Of a DNA stretch of 64,000 bases, positions 1 through 15,000 are shown in pieces. Position 1 is the stretch's first letter. Every line of letters begins with the position of its first letter. This stretch comes from PALSA-600 sp963842335 (GTDB taxonomy: Bacteria; Actinomycetota; Thermoleophilia; Gaiellales; Gaiellaceae). The position numbers were made by a program, and so were the translations under genes. The stretch covers positions 248,001 to 312,000 of the forward strand of contig CAWJGF010000028.1 in the NCBI GenBank assembly GCA_963842335.1, written 5' to 3'. The notes under the pieces were generated by a model. It saw only the letters and a list, made by a program, of their open reading frames with translations, was not told the origin of the DNA and ran no database searches.

Positions 1-3000
1 GACGCGCGTGCGGCCGCCGAGGAAGGTCTGGTCGAAGTTGAACGTGTCGGTGTCGGTGTTGCCGAAGATCCGCGTCACGTTGCAGTCGCGGCCCGGGTCG
101 ATCTCGTTCGCGCAGAGGGTCGTGAGCTTGCCCGGGGTGATCGTGCCGTGCAGGTGCATGACGGTGCCGAAGCCAAGGTCGAGGTCGGTTGCGCCGCTGG
201 AGAAGGCGTCGAAGTCACCGTGGATGTCGATCCAGAGCCCGGCGACGACCTTCGTGTTCTGCGCGATCCGCTCCGCGTCGGTCAGCGCGTTGGGCGCCAG
301 CGGCGTCAGCGTCGCGTCCGGATAGAGCGCCGTCTGGAGGCCGCCGAGCGTCACGTTGTCGCCGGCGCGCAGCAGGATCCAGCCCAGTTGCGCATTGATC
401 GACGCCGAGTTCGTGACGACGGTTGCGCTCGAGGCGCTGATGGCGCGCGAGACATTCGCGGCGCCCGCGTAGTCGACCAGGATCGCGTCGCGGTTCTGCG
501 TCGGCGCGATCGTGTCGGATGCGTACGGGAGGATCAGGTTGAGGTCATCGCCCTGGCCGGCGTGCTCACGCACCGTCAGCCGGACGTTGCCGCTCAGTGA
601 CTGCGCAATCAGGACGTTCAGTGCACCGATCGTCTCGGTGACCGAGATGTTCTGCTGGGCTTCGATGCCCACCCGGCCGACGATCACCGTCGAGGGATTC
701 TGCGAGTCGCCGTGGCCGGAGTCGATCTTGAAGTCATTCCCCAGGCTGTCGGTCGGCGGGCCGCGAGCTCCGACGTCGCCACAATCGGGGACCGAGGACG
801 GAACCGAGCAGTAGGCGGCCAGGTCGATGTTGTTCGCCTCGACGTTCGCCTGGCTGAACTGAGTGTTGTCGCCCAGGCCGCCGAGGCGCGCGTCCCTGAG
901 CGCGCCGTTCAGCGCGATCAGCGAAGCGTCACCGTTCGTGAGGATCCGGTTGACCTGCATGTCGCCGCTCGTCTGGGTGACGAAGACGCCGTAGGTACCC
1001 GTCGGCGCGCCTGGGTCCGCTGCAGGCAGCGCATCGATGTTCCACTGCTGCCGCGCGGAGGCGGTGTCGGTGATCGTCAGCACGCCGAGCGCGCCACCGT
1101 CGGCATCGACTTGCAACTCGAGGAAGTTCGAGGGGACGCCGACGCCACCATGTCCGGAGATCCCGGCCGGGCCGTCGCCGTGCAGGTTGTTGCCGGCGGT
1201 GATCGTGATGTTGCGCGCGATCACGTCGGCGGCCGCGTCGTTGTCGGCGTCGAGGACCGCACCCGGCGCGAAGAGCGTCACGTCGTTGTTCGTCGACTGG
1301 ACCTCGCCGACGCGCAGGTCGCCGCGGTTCGGGCCGCCCGGCCGCGGCTTCTCCGTATAGATGATGAAGCCGTTCGTGTGGCTGTCGATGTCGCCGTCCT
1401 TGTGGATGTCGACGTAGCCGATGATGTTGATCACGGTCGCGCCCGGTGATGGGTCGAAGGCGTTCACCGTGACGTCGCCGGTCGGGCCGACTGCTCCGGC
1501 CTCGAGCAGCAGGAAGTTGTACGTGCTCTCCACCTCGTGGGCGCCGGTGTCGGTGGCGAAGGCGCCCAGCTCGCGATGCGGGCTCGGACACTGGCCGTTC
1601 GGGTAGTAGCAGTGGTCGCCGTCGTTGTAATAGAAGCTCACGTAGTTCGGCGGGCTGTGCGGGCCGGGGCCGCTCGCGTTGTCGACCTCGATGCCGGGCA
1701 CGAGCGGCGCATCGGACTGGTAGATCGTCGGCCGGAGCAGCACGAAGATGCTGTCCAGGGCGACCAGGCTGTTGATCGTGACAGTCGGGACGACATGCGA
1801 GACGCTCGGATCAGTCAGCGTCGAGTCACGCAGCCGGGTGAGCACATCGAGGTACTGGCTGGTCCCCGAGGAGGTCGTGAAGAGCACCGGATGGCCGGCC
1901 CACTGGATCAGGTCGACGTTCACGCACGGATTGGCGGCGTCGAGGCACAGCGTCTGGCCCGCTCCGCACGCGGTCTCGTTACGAACGCAGGCATTCGCAG
2001 CGCCGATGCTGGTTCCGGCCGTCAAGGTCAGGCTGTTGGACTGGATCAGGCTCGTGTGCGGCCCGCTGTAGGTGCTGCTGGACGCACCGCGGATCGTCTG
2101 GGCCGAGATCGGCCCGTGCACGCTCGTGATCGTGGTCACGCCGATCGGGTTCAGAATCGTGCCGTTGATCAGCAGGTTCGGGCCGCTGGCGTCGTCGTTC
2201 GAGATCGTGACCAGCGACGGATCGACCTGGCGCACGATCGCGAACTTGGCACTGGCACTCCCGCCCGGCGAGTTCTCGTTGACGATCGGCGTGCCGGTGC
2301 GGTTGATCACGTCGATGTTGTCGATCACGAGGTCGCGTCCGGAGTGGTTGATGATCGTGACGGTCTGCCAGTTGTCGTGGAAGGTGAACGTGCCCCACCA
2401 GTGGTCGGTCGGTGAGACGCCCACCTGAGTGCCGCCGTCGATCGTTCCGCCGGCCGAGTCCATCCAGATGTCGCCGGTGCTGTCGTTCGACAGATCGTTG
2501 ACCTCGACGTACGGATGCGCACCAAGCGCATCCCCAGGAGCCGGGTTGCTGACGCCATTGGCCGAGATGTTGACCGCCTGCTGGACGGTGCCGTTCGACG
2601 CGATCACGAGAATCGGGCTCGGCCCTGAGTAGATGATGACGTCCGAGTACCAGTGAATGGCGTGACTCGGATGGTTGTCGACGACGTTGCTCTCATCCTG
2701 CGCCTCGACGTAGAGGGCGAGGTTGGCGTCGCTGTTACTCACAAGCGGGGAGTCGAGACTGTGGTCGCGCTCGTTGACGCCGAAGATGAGGCGCGGCGAC
2801 GCCGTGATCACGACGCCCTGGTGGCCGGCTGCAGTGTTGTGCAGGTTGATGTTCGGGCTGTTGCCGCCGTTGGACGGGCCGATGCAGATGCACGTCGCGT
2901 CGCTGTTGTCGGTGTTCCGCGTCTCGTCGTGATGCCAGGCGCGCACGTCAACGCCGTCGAAGCCGGTCACGACCGTGTGCGATGCACTTGTGCCGTCGAG

Positions 3001-6000
3001 CAGCGCGGTGTCGTTGGAGTGGACGGTGTAGTTCTCGAACGCGTCGGCGAAGCCGGCGAAGGCGATCACGGTGTCCACTGCCCGGCCGTAGTGCGTCGCG
3101 CTGGAGTCGGTGTTCACCCGGACGGTCAGGCCCGTGACCGAGGCGTTGGCACCCACGACCGCCGCCGAGTTGTCGGTCACGGTCGTGTCTGCCTCGGCGT
3201 GTGAGCCGTCGCCGAGCCCGCCGCTCGAGCTCTTCGCCTTGTTGTAGGTGTTCTGGAAGCTCGACGACGCGATCTGGACGTTGCGCGCGGCCGTGATCGA
3301 CCTGCCAGTTCCGTCGACCTGGATCGCGGCGCTGTCGCCGGTGATCGTGCTGGCGCCGATGTCCTTGCCGACAAAGGCGTAGCTGTTGCTGCTGATATTG
3401 ATCGTCGATTCCACATCGGAGGCGGCAATCAGGCCACCCGACCCGTTCTGGGCGGTAGCGGAGTCCTTGACCTCGGTCCTTGCGGTGATGTTCACGTTGC
3501 CGCCGGCGTTGATGCTCGTCGCGGCGTCGTACGCCTTCGTGGTCGGGTTGTTGTTGACCGTTGCTTCCGGCTCGTTGAACGACCCGAGGCCACCGCCGCC
3601 GCCCTCGGCGTCCGCGGAGGTCAGCCCGTCACCCGGCGGCGGGTTCAGCTGGCGCAGCGATGTCCCGTCGGGCGCATACAGCGAGTTGGTGCCGCCCGGC
3701 AGCGCACCGGTGAGGTCGATGTAGAGCTCGTCGGTCGAGCCTCCGGGCGCGGTCAGCGCGATCCCTGCGGGGAACAGATGCTCGTTGCCGTTGAAGTTGC
3801 CGCCGATCACGGTGAGCGAGACGTCGCTGCCGTCAGCCCGATGGTCGTTCTCCTTCACCGTGATGCCAATGGCGCCGCCACCGCCGGCCGGATCGAGCTG
3901 GATGGAGCTTCCGGTCGAGGCGGAGTCGACCTTGTACGTGTAGCCGTCAGTCAGGCCGACGATCGGCGCCAGGTCGATTTCCTGCGCACCACCCGGGCCT
4001 GAAGGAGCGGTGATGTGGATCGGCACGGCGTTGTGGGTCGCCGTGCAACTGCTGCCGCAGCTGTAGGTATAGGTCTGGCTGTCTTCCAGGGTGGCTGCGA
4101 GCTGGATGACATACGGGTTGACGACGATGACGTAGTACACGCCACCGTCGACCAGGTTCCCGACCGACGGCCCGGTGGTGCGGTAGATGACCTTCTCGCC
4201 GGTGAACAGGCCGTGCGGATGGCAGAACGACGCGTTGCACTGCGTTTGCCCGCTCCCGCTCCCGAAGACCTGCCCAAGGACGATGTCGAAGGCACTCGTG
4301 TCCGAGGACGTGTAGTTCGTCGGGTTGACGTTGACACCGGCAGCGTTGAACGTCAGGCCCGGCGCAGTCTTGTAGGTGAGCTGCTCGCCGGAGGCGAACG
4401 TGTTGCCGGCGCCGATTGCTCCACCGGTCACAGCGCCCGCGTTGAAGCTGACTCCGGGGTCGACCGCAGCTGCTTGGCTCGTATACAGCGCAATCGTGTA
4501 GGCGTCGAGCACCCGGACGTAGAGCCTGGTGCCGGTCGCCGCGCCGATCGAGCCGCCGCCCGACAGGATGACCGCGTCTCCGGTGACGAAGTTGTGCTGG
4601 CTTGCGAAGCGGATCACGTCGCGGTTGACGTCGACGCCCGGGCAGCTGTTCGGGTTGGCCGTACCGCAGAAGCCGGGGATATCGCTCGTGTCGACACCGG
4701 CCGTCGTGAACGTGTCGCCGAACTGGATGTGGTTTGCGTCGACCACGATCGCGGTGTAGACGCAGCCGCCCAGAGGCGCGCCGGAGCAGCCCTGACGCAT
4801 GCCGGGAAGGAGGTTGCCGTTGGAGACGTAGAGCACTGCGTCACCGGTGGTCAGACCGTGTGAGCCGAACTGAATCGTCCCCGTCGACTGGTTGACGTCC
4901 GAGGAGTCGGCGTTGAAGTTGTCGGTCAGCGGCGCCCCGGTCTGGTTCGAGAGGTTCTCGGCGTCGATCGTCACGTTCCCGCCCACCTGCACCGTCGAGC
5001 CGTCCCCGATGAACGCGGTCACCGTCGGGTTGGAAGTGGCGGTGGCGTTGGCCGAGCCGATCTGTACCGCGCCGCCTCCGTACGCCGTGGCACGGGTGTG
5101 GCCCTCGGCGTGGTTGAGCATCGCCTGGACCGTGAGGTCGTTGACGAGCGCCACGTTGGTGTTGCCCACAATGTAGGCGTTGACCGACGGCTGGAGGTTC
5201 GAGTGCGCCGAGATACCGCCGAAGGAGACGATGCCGCCTGTCCCGGCGTCGGCGTTGACGTTCGTTCCCTCGGTCGCGGTGGCGAGCACCTGGAGCGAGC
5301 CCGGGGTGCCGATGCCGTTCCCGACGACGGCGCCGGCGTCGACATAGGCGTTCACCGTCGGGCTGTCGGTTCCATTCGCGCTCAACACGGCCGCGCCGAG
5401 CGCTCCGCCGGCACCGCCGGATGAGGTCGCATCCGCCTCGCCGGTGTGGGTGACGTGCACGGTGACGTTCGTTCCGGGGCTCTCGATCCTCGCCGACGAC
5501 CCGAGGTAGGCACTGTTCGTCCCGTCGATCGTCGAGTCGGCCTCCGACGTCGTCACGCCGCCGAGGAAGCCGATGCTGACGGCATGCATCGTGGTCGTCG
5601 TGGTGTCGGTACCGATGGCAGTGACGTCCAGCTGGTTTGCGGAGAGCAGCGTGCCGTCGAAGTGCGTGCTCACGCCGCCGCTCACGTCTGCGGTCGGAAC
5701 CATGATCGAGATCGAGATGCCGCCGCCCGAGCCACCTGCGGTGTCGGCGGTCGCGCTCTGATGGCCCGTCGCACTCAGTGTGACCGTCTTGCCGGGCACG
5801 CTGATCTGCGCGGTCGCGCCGACCAACGCGAGCACACTTGCACTCGCGGTGATCCAGGCCGTCGAGCTCGTTCCGGTGCCGGCGAAGAATCCGACCGAGA
5901 TCGCGAGCGCATGCGAGGTCGCTGTGTTCGTGCCGTCGGCGCTGACAGTCAGGCCCGAGCCGCCGTTGATCGCCCCGTCGAACTCGGCGACCGTCGCACC

Positions 6001-9000
6001 CTCGATCTTCGCGAGCGGCAGGGTTGCGCTGATCGCGAGTCCGAAGCCGCCCCCGCCGGCGTCCGACGTTGCGGTCGCGGTGTTCGCGCCGATCGCCGTC
6101 ACCTGCGTCAACCCCGACGTCCCGCTGATCACGGCGCCGGAGCCGACGAAGGCCTTCACCAGCGCGCCGGTGCCGATATGCGCGACCGACGAGGCCAGGG
6201 TCGCCGCAACCAGGCCGCCAATGCCAACCGCCTTGGTGGTCGCGGTCGCCGTGTTCGTGCCGGTCGCAGTCACCGTCAAGGAGCCGGCGTGGGAGATCCC
6301 GCCCGCGACCTCGGCAACGGTGTTGCCGTTGTCCTCGGCGTCCGCCTTGAAGACCGCGGCGCCGACCAGGCCGCCACCCGCGCCACCATCAGCCGTCGCC
6401 GTCGCAAGGTTCTGGTCGCCGAACAGATGGGCGTCGACCGTGACGCCATTCGAAACCGAGACCGAGGCGTCCGAGCCGATCAGCGCGTGCGTCACCGCCG
6501 TCGTCTGGATCTCCGCGTCGGCGACCGCGCCGGCGCCGCCGCCGAGGATCCCGACCGAGAAGACGAAGGTGTGTGCGTCGGCCTTGTTCGACGAGGTCGC
6601 CGTCACCGTCAGATGATCCGCCGCGGTGAGCGTCCCGTCGAAGTTCGCCGTCACCCCGCCACCGACGATCGCCGTCGGGATCATGATCGAGATCGAGATC
6701 CCACCACCCGAACCGCCCGCCGTGTCAGCGGTCGCCGTCTGATGCCCGGTCGCCGTCACCAACACCGCCTGGCCGGCCACGGAAACATGCGCTGTCGAGC
6801 CGACCAGCGCCAACACGCTCGCACCAGAAGTGATCACTGCGGTCGACGATGAGCCGGTGCCTGCGAAGAAGCCAAGCGAGATGGCAAGGGCATGCGCCGT
6901 CGCGGTGTTCGTCCCATCAGCCGTCACCGTCAGGCCGGCGCCGCCGTTGATCGTGCCATCGAACTCGGCGACTGTCGCACCCTCGATCTCTGCCATCGGC
7001 AACGTCGCCGTCAGAGAGAACCCGAAGCCGCCGCCGCCCGCATCCGAGGTCGCGGTCGCAGTGTTCACCCCGGTTGCCAGGACCTGCGTCAACCCCGACG
7101 TCCCGCTGATCACGGCGCCCGAGCCGACGAACGCCTTCACCAGCGCGCCGGTGCCGATATGCGCGAGCGAAGAGGCCAAGGTCGCCGCAACCAGGCCGCC
7201 GATGCCAACCGCCTTGGTGGTCGCGGTCGCCGTGTTCGTCCCCGTCGCGGTCACCGTCAAGGAGCCGGCATGGCTGATTCCGCCCGCAACCTCGGCGACC
7301 GTGTTGCCGTTGTCCTCGGCGTCCGCCTTGAAGACCGCGGCGCCGACCAGGCCGCCACCCGCGCCACCATCAGCGGTCGCCGTCGCGAGGTTCTGGTCAC
7401 CGAACAGATGCGCGTCAACAGTCACACCGTTCGTGACCGAGACCGACGCGTCTGGGCCGACCAGGGCGTGGGTCACAGCCGAGCTCAAGATCTCGGCATC
7501 CGCGGTCGCCCCGCCAATGCCCGCGAGGATCGAGACCGAGACCACAAACGTGTGCGCGTCGGCCTTGTTCGACGAGGTCGCAGTCACCGTCAGATGATCC
7601 GCGGCGGTCAACGAGCCGTCGAAGTTCGCGGTCACGCCACCACCGACCACAGCGGTCGGGATCATCAGCGAGAACGAGATGGCACCGCCCGAGCCGCCGG
7701 CAGTATCCGCGATTGCCGTCTGATGACCGGTGGCCGTGACCAACACCGCCTGACCGGGCACCGAAACATGCGCGGTGGAACCGACCAACGCGAGCACGCT
7801 CGCGGCCGCCGTGATGACCGCGGTCGACGACGAGCCCGTCCCCGCAAAGAAGCCAACCGACACCGCAAACGCATGCGCCGTTGCCGTATTCGTGCCGTCA
7901 GCCGTGACCGTGAGGCCGCTGCCGCCGTTGATCGTCCCGTCGAACTCGGCGATTGTCGCACCCTCGATCTTCGCGAGCGGCAACGTCGCACTGACCGCGA
8001 GCCCGAAGCCCCCGCCGCCGGCGTCCGAGGTCGCAGTCGCCGTGTTCGCCCCGGTCGCCGTCACCAAGGTCGAGCCCGACGTCCCGGAGATCACGGCGCC
8101 CAAGCCGACGAATGCCTTCACCAGTGCGTCGGTGCCGATATGCGCGACCGACGAGGCGAGCGTCGCGGCAACCAGACCGCCGATCCCGACCGCCTTGGTG
8201 GTCGCAGTCGCCGTGTTCGTGCCGGTCGCGGTCACCGTCAAGGAGCCGGCGTGGGAGATCCCGCCCGCGACCTCGGCCACCGTCTCGCCGTTGTCCTCCG
8301 CGTCCGCCATGAAGACCGCAGCACCAACCAGGCCGCCACCCGCGCCACCATCAGCCGTCGCCGTCGCGAGGTTCTGGTCACCGAACAGATGCGCGTCAAC
8401 AGTCACACCGTTCGTGACCGAGACCGACGCGTCCGAGCCGACCTCCGCGTGCGTCACCGCCGTGCTCAAGATCTCTGCATCCGCGGTCGCACCGCCGATG
8501 CCCGCGAGGATCGAGACCGAGACCACGAACGTGTGCGCGTCCGCCTTGTTCGACGAGGTCGCCGTCACCGTCAAGTGATCCGCAGCGGTCAGCGAGCCGT
8601 CGAAGTTCGCCGTCACGCCACCACCGACGAGCGCGGTCGGGATCATGAGTGCGAACGAGATCGCGCCGCCCGCGCCGCCCGCGGTGTCAGCCGTCGCAGT
8701 CTGATGCCCGGTCGCGGTCACCAACACGGCCTGGCCGGGCACCGAAACGTGCGCCGTCGGGCCAACCAACGCCAACACGCTCGCAGCCGCCGTGATCACC
8801 GCGGTCGAGGACGAGCCGGTGCCGGCGAAGAACCCAACCGATACGGCCAGCGCATGTGCCGTCGCCGTGTTGGTGCCGTCTGCGGTCACAGTCAGGCCGC
8901 TGCCGCCGGTGATCGTGCCGTCGAACTCCGCTGTCGTGCCACCTTCGATCTTCGCCATCGGCAAGGTCGCCGTGATCGACAAGCCGAAGCCGCCACCGCC

Positions 9001-12000
9001 AGCATCCGAGGTCGCGGTCGCCGTGTTGACTCCCGTGGCCGTCACCAGCGTCAACCCCGACGTCCCCGAGATCACTGCGCCGGAGCCGACCAAGGCCTTC
9101 ACCAACGCGGCTGGGCCGATATGCGCCAACGACGACGCCAGCGTCGCGGCGACGAGACCGCCGATCCCCACTGCCGTCGTGTCCGCGGTCGCCGTGTTGG
9201 TCCCGGCTGCGGTCACCGTCAAGAACGCCGCATGGCTGACCCCACCGGCGACCTCAGCAACCGTCTCACCGTTGTCCTCGGCATCTGCCTTGAACACGAC
9301 CAGGGCTGCGAGGAGGCCACCACCGCCGCCGCTCGCCTTCGCCTTCGCGAGGTTCTGGTCGTCGACCAGATGCGCGTCGACCGTTACGCCGTTCGTCACC
9401 GCGACCGACGCGTCCGAGCCGACCAAGGCATGTGTCACCGCCGTCGCCTGGATCTCCGCATCCGCAACCGCGCCTGCTCCGCCGGCAGCGATTCCGACCG
9501 AGACCACGACGACGTGCGAGTCGGCCTTGTTCGATCCGGTCGCGGTCACCGTCAGGTGATCCGCCGCCGTCAGCGACCCGTCGAAGTTCGCGGTCACACC
9601 GCCGGCCACGATCGCTGTCGGAACCATCACGGCGATCGAGATGACGCCGCCGGCGCCACCGTTCGTATCCGCGGTCGCCGTCTGGTGGCCCTTCGCCGTC
9701 ACGGTCACGGCCTGGCCGGGAACGCTCACGTGCGCCGTCGAACCGACCAGCGCGAGAACACTTGCAGCCGCCGTGATCTCCGCCTTCGACGAGGCCCCGG
9801 TGCCGGCGATCGCGCCGATGCTGATCGCAAGCGCATGCGCAGTCGCCGTATTGGTTCCATCAGCCGTCACGGACAGGCCTGACCCACCCGTGATCGTGCC
9901 GTCGAACTCGGCCGTCGTGCCGTCCGAGATCCGGGCCGTCGGAATCGTCACGCCGATCGAGAGGGCAAGCGAGGCGGAGAGTGCATCCGAGCTCGCGGTC
10001 GCCGTATTGACGCCTGTTGCCGACACAGCGGTGGCGAACGAGCCGCTGATCGACGATGTCGAGCCGGCCTTCGCGGTCGTCACCGCGTCGTTCGTGATCT
10101 CAGCGAGGGACGCTGCGAGCCCACCGGTAACGAGGCCGCTCAGTCCGGCCGTGATGCTGCTCGCCGTGGCGGTGTTGGTGCCATTCGCCGTGACGGAAAG
10201 AGAGTTGGCGTGCGTGACGGAGCCGTCGAGCTCGGCCGTGACGCTCGACTTGTCCTTCGCGAGCGCGACCATCACGGACCCGGCAGCGACGCCACCGAGG
10301 CTGCCGCCGCTGGCGCTTGCTGTCGCCTTGTTGCCGAGGTTCCGCGTCTTGGCCTCGACGAGGATGTCGCCGGAGCCGCTGAGCGTCGCGGCCGAGCCAA
10401 CGGTCGCGCTGATATCGGCGCCCGTGTCAATCGTGGCGGACGCGACACCGCCGGAGAGGCCGATGACGGAGACGCCGATGATCAGGACGTTGGCAATGGC
10501 CGTGTTGTCGGCGATCGCGCTGATCGTGATGTCAGTGGCATTCGTGACGCTGCCGTTGGCCGTCGTCGTGGTGTGACCGGTCAGGTCGGCGAGGGCAATG
10601 AAGATCGAGATCGCGACTCCGCCGCCCGAGCCACCGGGCGCCTCGGCGTCGACCGTGTTGCTGGCGGTTGCCTTCACCGTGACGGCTGCGGGTGTGGTGA
10701 ACGTGATCCCGGAGCCCGATGTCGCCGCTTCGGTGTTCCGCGAGTTCTTGATCACATCGACGGTGATGCCTACCGCGCCGGCGCCCGTTGCCACGTTGAT
10801 GCTCTGCACCTTGGCGACATGCGTGCCGTCGGCGGTGACGTTGACGGCACCGGCGAGCGAGCCGTGGGCTCCGGATGCGGCCTTCAGCGTGCCGCCGAGG
10901 CCGATCACGGCCACGGCCGCGCCGATCCCGAGGCCGACGCCGCCGGCAACGGCGATGACGAGGGTGTCACTCGTGACGTTGTCCGTTGCCGCCACCGTGA
11001 GGCCACCGAGCGGGCTCGTCGCGCCGACGGCCACGTTGCCGATCGTCGCCGTGGCGTCTCCGTCGACGTTGACGACCGCCACAGCCGCGCCGGTGGCGCC
11101 GGCGCCGACGGCGACGCCGATCGCGTAGGCGTGCACGTCGCGCGTTGCGTTGACGGTCACCGAGAGGCCTCCGTCGGCCTTCACGACCTGCGCGTTGTCG
11201 TCGATGTGCGCGTTCTGGGTGCCGGTGTCGTTGACGACGGCCACCTGGGCGCCGATGCCGACGAAGCCCCCGCCGCCGGCGAAGCCGATCGGCGTCGAAT
11301 GCTCGTCCATGGTCGCGGAGACGTTGACCGCGCCGCCGGCGCTGATGGTGCTGTACGGGGCGACGCCCGCGTCGGTGACGCTCTTCACGTTCAGGACGAG
11401 AACCGAGCCGCCGACACCGACGAAGCCACCGGCCGCCGCGCCCGCGATCCCGAACACGAACAGCACGTCCTTCGCCAGCACGTTCACATGGCCGCCGGCG
11501 ATGACGGTGGTCGGGTGCGCCAGGCTCGAGTCGATCGTGGCGGTGGTCCCGCCGCTCGGGACCTTGTTGATCGCGTTCGTCGCGACGCTGCCGCCGACGT
11601 TGGTCGCCGCGGCGTTGATCATCGTCTGCGGGCCGCCGAGCGCCGCGCTGATGCGCGAGCTCGTCTTGTTCTGGGAGTCGGCATTCGCCCACTGCGCGGT
11701 GTTCTTGTCCGGAGTCTTCAGCTCGTCCGCCGGGACGGTGATGTCCACATTGGCCGTGTAGTTGTGGCCGTTGTACGAGATCTGGTCACCCTTGTTGTAG
11801 GCCGTGCCGGAGACCCAAGGATGGACGGTTGCGCTCGAGGTCGTGCCGCCGAGAGCGCTCGTATACCCGCCGGTCTGCACAGCCCAGTCGGCCGCGTGGT
11901 TCGACGGCGTGCTGCCCGTGTTCGTGGTCTTCGCCTTGTAGACGTGGCTGCCGGTGCCGTCGCCGGAGTCGTAGTCGACGGTGTCGTCGGCGTGGTAGGT

Positions 12001-15000
12001 CGTGAGGGCGCTCCACACGCCCTTGGTCGACGGGGTTGACGATCCTGAGGCAGCGGTGTCCGCGCCGCCGATGCTGCCGCCCTCGTCCTGGCCCTTCGAA
12101 TGCAGCGCGTCGGTCGGCCCGTCCCAGTTCGTCGGGTCAGCGTGCGGCGCCGTCGGTGTGTAGAGCGACCACCCAGCCGCGCCGAGGTTCGAATGGGGTG
12201 CGAGCGACTCGTTCGGGTCGTTGACGTTCGCCTGGTAGGAGAGCAGCCCGTCCGTGACCACCCTGCACTTGTTGTACTTCGTCGAGCTCTGCCACGCCCC
12301 GCCGATGTCGCAGCGAGCGGTGTACTGCTTGCCGTCGAACGCGTCGGTCACCACGTCACCCGCGTTGTAGGAGCCACTCGACGCCCAGGTGCCCTGGTCA
12401 GGGCCTGCGGCGCCGCTGTCCTGGTAGTTGCTGTTCGTCTGGGTGCCGACCGACCACACCGAGACCGCAAGCGCGACGCCGACGAAGCCGCCCGCCGCGC
12501 TCAGAGCGTAGGTCTGGACTTCCTTCCGCGACAGCCCGTTCACTTCGACGTTGGCCGCGGCATAGACGGTCGAGCCCTCGCCGATGTGCGCCTGCGCGCT
12601 CGTATCCGCGATGCCGATGTCGACGCCGCCGGCGACACCGACGAAGCCGCCGGCGATACCTCCGGCGATCGTCAGCGACTTGAAGTAGTCGAGCGCGGTG
12701 ACATTGACCGACTGGCTCGCCCCTGCGCCGGCCAGGAGGTCGATCTGCGAGTCCGGGCCGATGAACGCCTGGTTGGAGACGTTCATGATGGTGACGCCCA
12801 CACCGCCGGCGACGCCGACGAAGCCGCCGGCGACTGCGGGAGCGAGTCCGAAGACGTCCTCGCTGGAGGTGCTGACGATTGCGAGGCCGCCGAACGTCGG
12901 GTGCGTCTTGTACTTCTGGCTCGTGGTGTCGAATGTTCCGTCCGGGATCGTGTTGCTGATCGGGGAGCCGCCGGCCTGCGCGTTCACGGTGCTGCCCGCA
13001 CCGAGGTAGGCGTCCGTCTCCTTGTTCAGCACGGCAACGCCGACTGCGAGGCCGACGCCGACGAAGCCGCCTGCCACGGCGACGGTGACGAGGACGAACC
13101 TGCTCGAGTCGTTCGCGGCGACGAGGACATTGTTACCGGCGTTGATCGTCGCGCCACCGTTGGCGCACTTGTAGTCGATCGTCGTCGGCGTTCCGGTGCA
13201 CGCATAGGTGTGGACGGTGACGACGGTGACGGAGACCGTTCCGGCGACGCCGACCATGCCACCGCCGGCCCCGGCCGTGACGCCGATCACCGACTCGGAC
13301 GCATTCGCCGTCACCGACACGTCGTTACGGGCGTTTACGGAGGTGCCACTGCCGATGTAGGCCCAGGTGTCGATGTTGACGATCCGCACCGTGATCGGCA
13401 CTGCGACACCCGCGTCACCGCCGATCGCCAGCGACGCGGCGACCTCGAGCTCGTAGTACTGGTTCGCAGCTGCCACACGCACCGACTGGCCGACGTTCGC
13501 GCCGCCGACGTTGCTGGCGCAGGTCGCGCCGCAGTTGACCTGAGCCGAGTCGCCGATGTGTGCCGACGTGTGGATGTTCTCGACATTGATGACGCCGGCG
13601 AGGTTCACGGCGGCGCTGCCGCTGAAACCGAAGCTGATGCCGAACGCGCCGACGTTGTCGCTGTTGTTCGCGGTGACGGCGACGCCGCGGAAGCTGTCGG
13701 ACTGCTTCGCGATCACTCGAGGCCCGAGCGCGCTCGCGTCGCCCGACGGCGTCGTGCCGGAAGGCACCAGGCTGTGCGACTTGCCGGCGTTCAGGCCCGG
13801 GTCGGTGAGGTTGATCAGCGTCCCGCCGTCGGACGGCTTCTTCGTATAGAGCTGGAGCGAGTTGCCGCTCACGTTCTCGGCGTAGTACTCGCCGCCGTCG
13901 ACCAGACCGCCGATCGGAGTCCCGCCGCCTGCGCTGTAGATCACGGCATCGTCGTTGGAGACGCCAAGGGTGTACGGCAGGTTGAGCGTGTCCGTCGTGT
14001 AATTGACGTCCGTCGCCGGGTTGAACCGGTTCGAAGTGTCCTTCGTGACGCCGGCCTGGTTCGTCGGGACGAGGCGTTGGTTCTCGCCGCTGCCGCCCGT
14101 CAGACCGGTAACGGCCGAGGTGAGCGCGTGGTCGTTGTACAGCGTCACGCGCTGCCCGTCGCCGACGAGCTTCACGTAGTAGAGGCTCCCGTCCGTCAAG
14201 CCGGTTACCGAGGTGCCGCCGCCGTTGTCGTACCGGACCTCATCGCCGTCCTTCAGGTTCCCGGTGTAACCGACGTTGACAGTGTTGCCGCCGGTGATCG
14301 CGGCTGCCGGGTCGAAGCGGGTGTCCTCCGAGGTGACCGTGTACGTCCCGGTCGGCACCGTGATCGCGGAATTGCCCGCCGCGCCGACCTTGGCGTAGTT
14401 GCCGATCGAGGCGTGCGTCTCCTTCGACACGACAGGCACGGAGACCGCGGCGCCGACGGCCGCGCTGCCGCCGCCGCTGATGTTGCCGGCGATCACGTTC
14501 AGCGTCATCACCTCATCGGCCATCACGCCGACGCTGCCGCCCGCGCTGATGACCGCTCCGTCCGCCGGGCTCGAGCCGTCGGCGACAAAGGCCTTCGTCG
14601 TGATGCTGATCACGGGCACCGCGGCTTGGACGTTCACAGAGGCGGTTCCACCGAAGCCACCGCCGACCGAGATCTCGGTGTACGTCTCGGTGGAATTCGC
14701 CGCGACCGTGACGTTGCCGGAGACGGTGATCGAGCCGCCGGTGCCGATCGAAGCTTCGGTGTCCTTGGTGAAGACATCGACGACGACGCCGACACCGACT
14801 CCTGCAGTTCCGCCGATCCCGATCGTGCCGGCGAGGCTGAGGTCCTTCGTCGTGTCCGTCGCCGAGACCGCGACGCCCGTCGTCGAGCCGCCAACGATCA
14901 CGCCAGAGTCGATGTGGGCGAGCGTGCTGTTGTTCTCGATGTTGACGATCACGGAGCCTGCGACACCAGCGCTGTCTCCGCCCGCTGCGCCCACCGAGAT

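Noticed and set aside
6892..9882. Long plus-strand open frame of about 996 codons opposite the giant gene
   Set aside because: It is Arg-rich and repetitive, codon-aligned to the minus-strand giant frame, and only stays open because of the GC-rich repeats.
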